Assembly (NCBI RefSeq): GCF_022829685.1
Contig: NZ_JAKSYE010000060.1
Span: 1-58,074, forward strand
Reading direction: 5' to 3'
From: Methylobacterium sp. E-045
Lineage (GTDB): Bacteria; Pseudomonadota; Alphaproteobacteria; Rhizobiales; Beijerinckiaceae
Length of the DNA stretch: 58,074 nucleotides
Below, one piece after another: positions 55,550-58,074 of this stretch (positions within the stretch are counted from its first letter, which is position 1; each line of letters starts with the position of its first letter). The position numbers and the translations under genes are program-made. A model generated the notes under the pieces. That model ran no database searches, had not been told where the DNA came from, and was given only the letters and a program-made list of their open reading frames with translations.

Positions 55550-55786
55550 ATGAACACGCATGCACCCATTCTCGACTACCGCCTGCTCCAGATCCGGGCC
55601 GAGCGCCGGGCAGGCCTCATCAATGCCGACGTCGGGCGGGCGGCCGAGGCGATCATTTCGCGAGCGATTCGCATGGCGGACGAGGGCCGGATCCCCGGCA
55701 CGCAGGCACTGGACATCAGCGGTCGCGCGATGGGCATGGCCCACGCCTTCCCCCTGGTGACGGAGGATCGCCATGCACCCCGTTAG
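55550..55786 (+). CDS. Small hypothetical protein in the accessory cassette
   Basis: 78 residues with a very good ribosome site (gaggaggggatc). MNTHAPILDYRLLQIRAERR starts it; the rest is helical (GRAAEAIISRAIRMADEG). No recognised family. It follows the AAA+ remnant by 10 bp and overlaps the next gene by 14 bp. Confidence 0.6.
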   Translation: MNTHAPILDYRLLQIRAERRAGLINADVGRAAEAIISRAIRMADEGRIPGTQALDISGRAMGMAHAFPLVTEDRHAPR

Positions 55787-55988
55787 CCTCCCGGCGATCC
55801 GCGAGCGGGTCCGGTTCGCTTGGTCGACCCGGAGGGCCTGCGGGCTGTTCGCGGTCGCCGCCGGGATCCGGATCGACCGCATCATCGAGGACGAGGCGGC
55901 CGGCAAGATCGCCACGCACGACGCGATCCGGATGGCCGCGGAGGCTGAGGCGGCCGCGCTCTGCTTCCCCCCTCTCGCCCTCCGGTGA
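55773..55988 (+). CDS. Small hypothetical protein in the accessory cassette
   Basis: 71 residues from ATG; its start overlaps the preceding gene by 14 bp with GGAGG before it. The middle, FAWSTRRACGLFAVAAGIRIDRIIEDEAAG, looks like a compact helical domain. Function unknown. It is coupled to the next gene by a GTGA overlap, which supports it as real. Confidence 0.6.
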   Translation: MHPVSLPAIRERVRFAWSTRRACGLFAVAAGIRIDRIIEDEAAGKIATHDAIRMAAEAEAAALCFPPLALR

Positions 55989-56338
55989 CCGAGGTCTGCC
56001 GGAATCTGACGCGCCACTGCTGGTCGCTTCGTGAACGCGGCCGCGTCGTGGCTCACCTCCATTCCCTGACCCTCGCCGACGTCGTGATGATCGTCCGGCC
56101 AGGGTCTCGGGCCCGGGTTTTGAGGACCGGCAATCGCGAGGTCCACGCGTGGGTCAGGGGCACAATCGTCCCCCACGCCGGCGTCCCCACGGGGGCCGCG
56201 AGGCTCCACTACCGGCCGTTCCTGGCCGGCCATTTCACGGACGAATGCGGTCGGCCCGTCGTGGCGGCCGCCTTGGCTTTCTTCGACGGGGACGGCAGGG
56301 CATGGCACAGCGAAACAGGTACCCCGGCACCCGGATAG
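55985..56338 (+). CDS. Hypothetical protein in the accessory cassette
   Basis: 117 residues from GTG (start overlaps the previous stop). LTRHCWSLRERGRVVAHLHSLTLADVVMIV and NREVHAWVRG are its most protein-like parts. I recall similar short proteins on Methylobacterium accessory elements but no known function. It overlaps the next start by 37 bp. Beta-rich prediction is by eye only. Confidence 0.6.
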   Translation: MTEVCRNLTRHCWSLRERGRVVAHLHSLTLADVVMIVRPGSRARVLRTGNREVHAWVRGTIVPHAGVPTGAARLHYRPFLAGHFTDECGRPVVAAALAFFDGDGRAWHSETGTPAPG

Positions 56339-56592
56339 ACCTGACAGATCTTGGCGACCGGCCGCTGTTCCACGACTGGACCATCACTCCCGACGATCGG
56401 TCTGCGGACGGGGCCGTGCTCACGGGGACGGTCTACGGGCACCCCACGTTCCCCGACGGGACCGGCCTGACGACGTCGACCGTGGAGGCGTTCGATGCTG
56501 AGGCTGGATGGGCGTACTGCTACTCGTCAGGTCTCGTTCGCCTCGGCCGGTGCCGGGACCCCGAGGCCTGCGAAACAGTGGACCTCATGTAG
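56302..56592 (+). CDS. Hypothetical protein, last gene of the accessory cassette
   Basis: 96 residues from the ATG at 56302. IDLTDLGDRPLFHDWTITPDD, then TVYGHPTFPDGTGLTTSTVEAFDAEAG and CYSSGLVRLGR; mostly beta by pattern. No family recognised. It is the fourth overlapping gene in a same-strand chain. An in-frame extension to 56149 would lie wholly inside the previous gene. Confidence 0.5.
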   Translation: MAQRNRYPGTRIDLTDLGDRPLFHDWTITPDDRSADGAVLTGTVYGHPTFPDGTGLTTSTVEAFDAEAGWAYCYSSGLVRLGRCRDPEACETVDLM

Positions 56593-57128
56593 TCCAAACG
56601 CGGTATCTATGGGAAAGACACAAAGATCAACGTGCGCTCGGGTGGCGATTTTCGGAGGGCAGCAAACGACCTGTCGGGAGGGGCGCTGGCGGCAAATCGT
56701 CTATTCTGAGGATCGCTTGCGGCAAAACGCCTGGGCTCCCCCGGACCGAAAGGGCGTTTGGGTCATCCTGATACAGCCCCCTCGCGCAAACAGGTCAACG
56801 CGGGCTGTATCCCGTACGGGAATTTTTTAGTCACGGGATGCCGCATCCGCGTCGGAAAGTTCCCGTACGGGAAACAAGTCGTCCCGGATCATCCGGACCA
56901 CTCCAGCGTCACAGGCGCCCAGTCCCAACAATCCACGCTGACATCGGGGCGCGTCTCTGTGTCTAGGACCGAACCACGGGAGTGCCTATGCAGGTGAAGG
57001 CCGCCCCTATTCGAGCAGGGGTAACTCACACCTTGCTGACCCGAATTATCCGAGACCTCATTAAGGGCTTTCGACATTCGGCTTGATTTCGATCATAGAA
57101 GGCAGCTTAATGATCCTGCCGGGTCAAT
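56593..57128. other. Non-coding accessory region with palindromes
   Basis: 536 bp. No convincing gene; the 62-codon minus-strand frame at 56889-57077 has no protein character that I can recognise. It holds an inverted repeat ATACAGCCC/GGGCTGTAT (56771-56779, 56802-56810), twin CCCGTACGGG palindromes, and GGATGC-C-GCATCC (56836-56848). Confidence 0.5.
56810..56873. promoter_or_regulatory. Twin CCCGTACGGG palindromes
   Basis: TCCCGTACGGGA at 56810-56821 and TTCCCGTACGGGAA at 56860-56873; the cores are 51 bp apart, close to five helical turns. AATTTTTT follows the first. The spacing and identity suggest two operator sites for one dimeric protein. Confidence 0.6.
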
Positions 57129-57380
57129 TTATGCCAACTCATTATCACTCATTGCAAGTCTAAAGGCTGCTGCCGAAACCAGGCGGGCCGGCTGTACGCT
57201 ATCAAGCTTGAACACCATCTCGTTACCAGCCTCCCTTGCTGCTGCTTCGGTTGAGAAGGAAATGAGGGAGTGTCTGAAGCTCACGCCATCTGGAGCAGCG
57301 ATCATCCAGCGGAACCGATTGCGGCTCAACGAACATCTGCGTACGATGACTTCATGGATGGTCCGCATCTTTCGCATCAT
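57129..57380 (-). CDS. Small hypothetical protein
   Basis: 83 residues. The middle NRFRWMIAAPDGVSFRHSLISFSTEAAAREAGNEM has the pattern of short proteins with a W-x-I...DG...S...F.S...A..AG layout seen in Methylobacterium, whose role is unknown. ATGs at 57380, 57377 and 57365 are possible starts; none has a good ribosome site. Convergent genes are absent; it lies downstream of the avidin-like gene on the same strand. Confidence 0.5.
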   Translation of the reverse strand: MMRKMRTIHEVIVRRCSLSRNRFRWMIAAPDGVSFRHSLISFSTEAAAREAGNEMVFKLDSVQPARLVSAAAFRLAMSDNELA

Positions 57381-57416
57381 CGCAAAGATCTTATTAGATT
57401 AAGACTAAATGGTTTT

Positions 57417-57788
57417 TCAGTCTAATTTTTTGAATTTATCTTTTTTTATACTGATTGATTTCGCAATTTCCATTTCATCCGTCAGACGCTCAAGCGAATG
57501 GCAGACAGTATTTATTTCCAACTCACAATTTTTATTATCTTTGTAAAGCAATCCGGTCCAGCTTTTCATCATTCGCGCCGTCGATGCGCCGGTCACGAAA
57601 CAGATGGTTTCGTCCGCAACGGATCCAACGACAATCTTACTGCGGCAAGAAACGTCTGTATCTTTCTTTGTCTCGATATAAGTACCCGCTATGGCTTCAC
57701 CATACTGCGTAAGATGCAACTCGTCGCCAGCTTCATTGCACCACGTCCCCGAGAACATTGCGCGCTCCGTGTTTGCTGAGGCGGACAC
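57417..57788 (-). CDS. Avidin-like protein
   Basis: 123 residues in DNA clearly lower in GC than the rest. The first strand pair FSGTWCNEAGDELHLTQ, then GEAIAGTYIETKK, VVGSVADETICFVTG and SWTGLLYKDNK follow the avidin/streptavidin barrel order (GtWxNxxGs, G.YI, .G......f, sWtG). Asn after GTW and Tyr in GTYI match biotin-contact positions, but the loop Ser is replaced by Asp and later tryptophans are only partly kept, so biotin binding is uncertain. There is no clear signal peptide. Four cysteines in the body are unusual for the family. Confidence 0.5.
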   Translation of the reverse strand: MSASANTERAMFSGTWCNEAGDELHLTQYGEAIAGTYIETKKDTDVSCRSKIVVGSVADETICFVTGASTARMMKSWTGLLYKDNKNCELEINTVCHSLERLTDEMEIAKSISIKKDKFKKLD

Positions 57789-57991
57789 AAGAGGCCCACG
57801 CCGACTTCGTTATATGTAACAGTATATAACGCAGCCGGCGCGATATGGCATTCGCCAAGCGTAGCGCTTTGCGCAGAGCACATGCGCAAAAATGCATGGT
57901 CCCACGAGGAAGCCGGTCTCGCCCAAGGCGGCGGCCTAGGGCGTCTCTGCAAAGGGTTCACAGGCTGTGTGCTGGCCCCCATGTGATCGGG

Positions 57992-58074
57992 ATGCGACGC
58001 TACGAACTGACCGATGCGCAGTGGGAGCAGATCGCCCCGCTGCTGCCTCCGCAGAAGCCGCGCACGGGCCGGCC
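57992..58074 (+). mobile_element. IS5-family transposase, 5' end only
   Basis: The first 27 codons of an IS5-type transposase run off the right edge: MRRYELTDAQWEQIAPLLPP then QKPRTGR. This is the DUF4096-type N-terminus of IS427/IS5 group elements. The element's left inverted repeat should lie between about 57930 and 57990 but cannot be fixed without the other end. Confidence 0.85.

Noticed and set aside
56889..57077. 62-codon minus-strand frame in the accessory region
   Set aside because: No ribosome site, no recognisable pattern and odd composition; kept as non-coding.

Overview
The window is high-GC alphaproteobacterial chromosome, most likely Methylobacterium or Methylorubrum. The evidence is an Omp25/31-type porin, a Cys-less bL36, GapR (DUF2312), an aa3-oxidase subunit IV, the split pntAA/pntAB/pntB transhydrogenase, and a type II glycerate 2-kinase of the serine-cycle kind. 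All assignments rest on motifs read from the sequence; no database search was run.

Layout: the 3' end of ettA and a porin (1-1.7 kb) are followed by a surface-polysaccharide block (1.7-18.5 kb). This block holds a formyltransferase and an SDR, kpsS divergent from kpsC, an LtaS-type alkaline-phosphatase-superfamily transferase, a Wza/KpsD-type export lipoprotein, an alpha-oxoamine synthase and a 2473-residue reducing type I polyketide synthase. The set resembles the rhizobial rkp-1 capsule region. A reading consistent with the domains is that the PKS builds an acyl chain, the PLP enzyme releases it onto an amino acid, the SDR reduces the ketone, and the lipid serves Kdo-linked capsule assembly and export. 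A strikingly AT-rich stretch precedes the PKS.

From 19.2 to 34.9 kb come tRNA-Val, a DUF1800/DUF1501 pair, a PilZ protein, a type I secretion ABC/HlyD pair, rpmJ, a TPR protein and hydrolase, pyruvate kinase, a lower-GC GT61 glycosyltransferase, a DUF1036 protein, glycerate kinase and an N-formylglutamate amidohydrolase-like protein. From 35.3 to 54 kb come DUF1244, gapR, a CLC-F-type fluoride exporter, two cell-wall enzymes (DUF882, L,D-transpeptidase), a sigma-54 response regulator, PepF, an AbrB/Doc toxin-antitoxin module, an ABC1 kinase, the pnt operon, a VOC protein and recJ.

The most unusual local structure is the leader of the CLC-F gene. Both halves of a crcB fluoride riboswitch are present, but an 81-bp palindromic repeat lies between them. 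A second copy of the repeat lies about 2 kb away.

After tRNA-Tyr and tRNA-Gly (54.3-58.07 kb) the sequence becomes accessory: clustered short repeats, a tandem-HTH protein, an amber-interrupted small ORF, an AAA+ ATPase lacking its Walker A half, a chain of overlapping small unknown genes, twin CCCGTACGGG palindromes, an avidin-like protein in lower-GC DNA, and the start of an IS5-type transposase at the right edge. No integrase is visible in the window.
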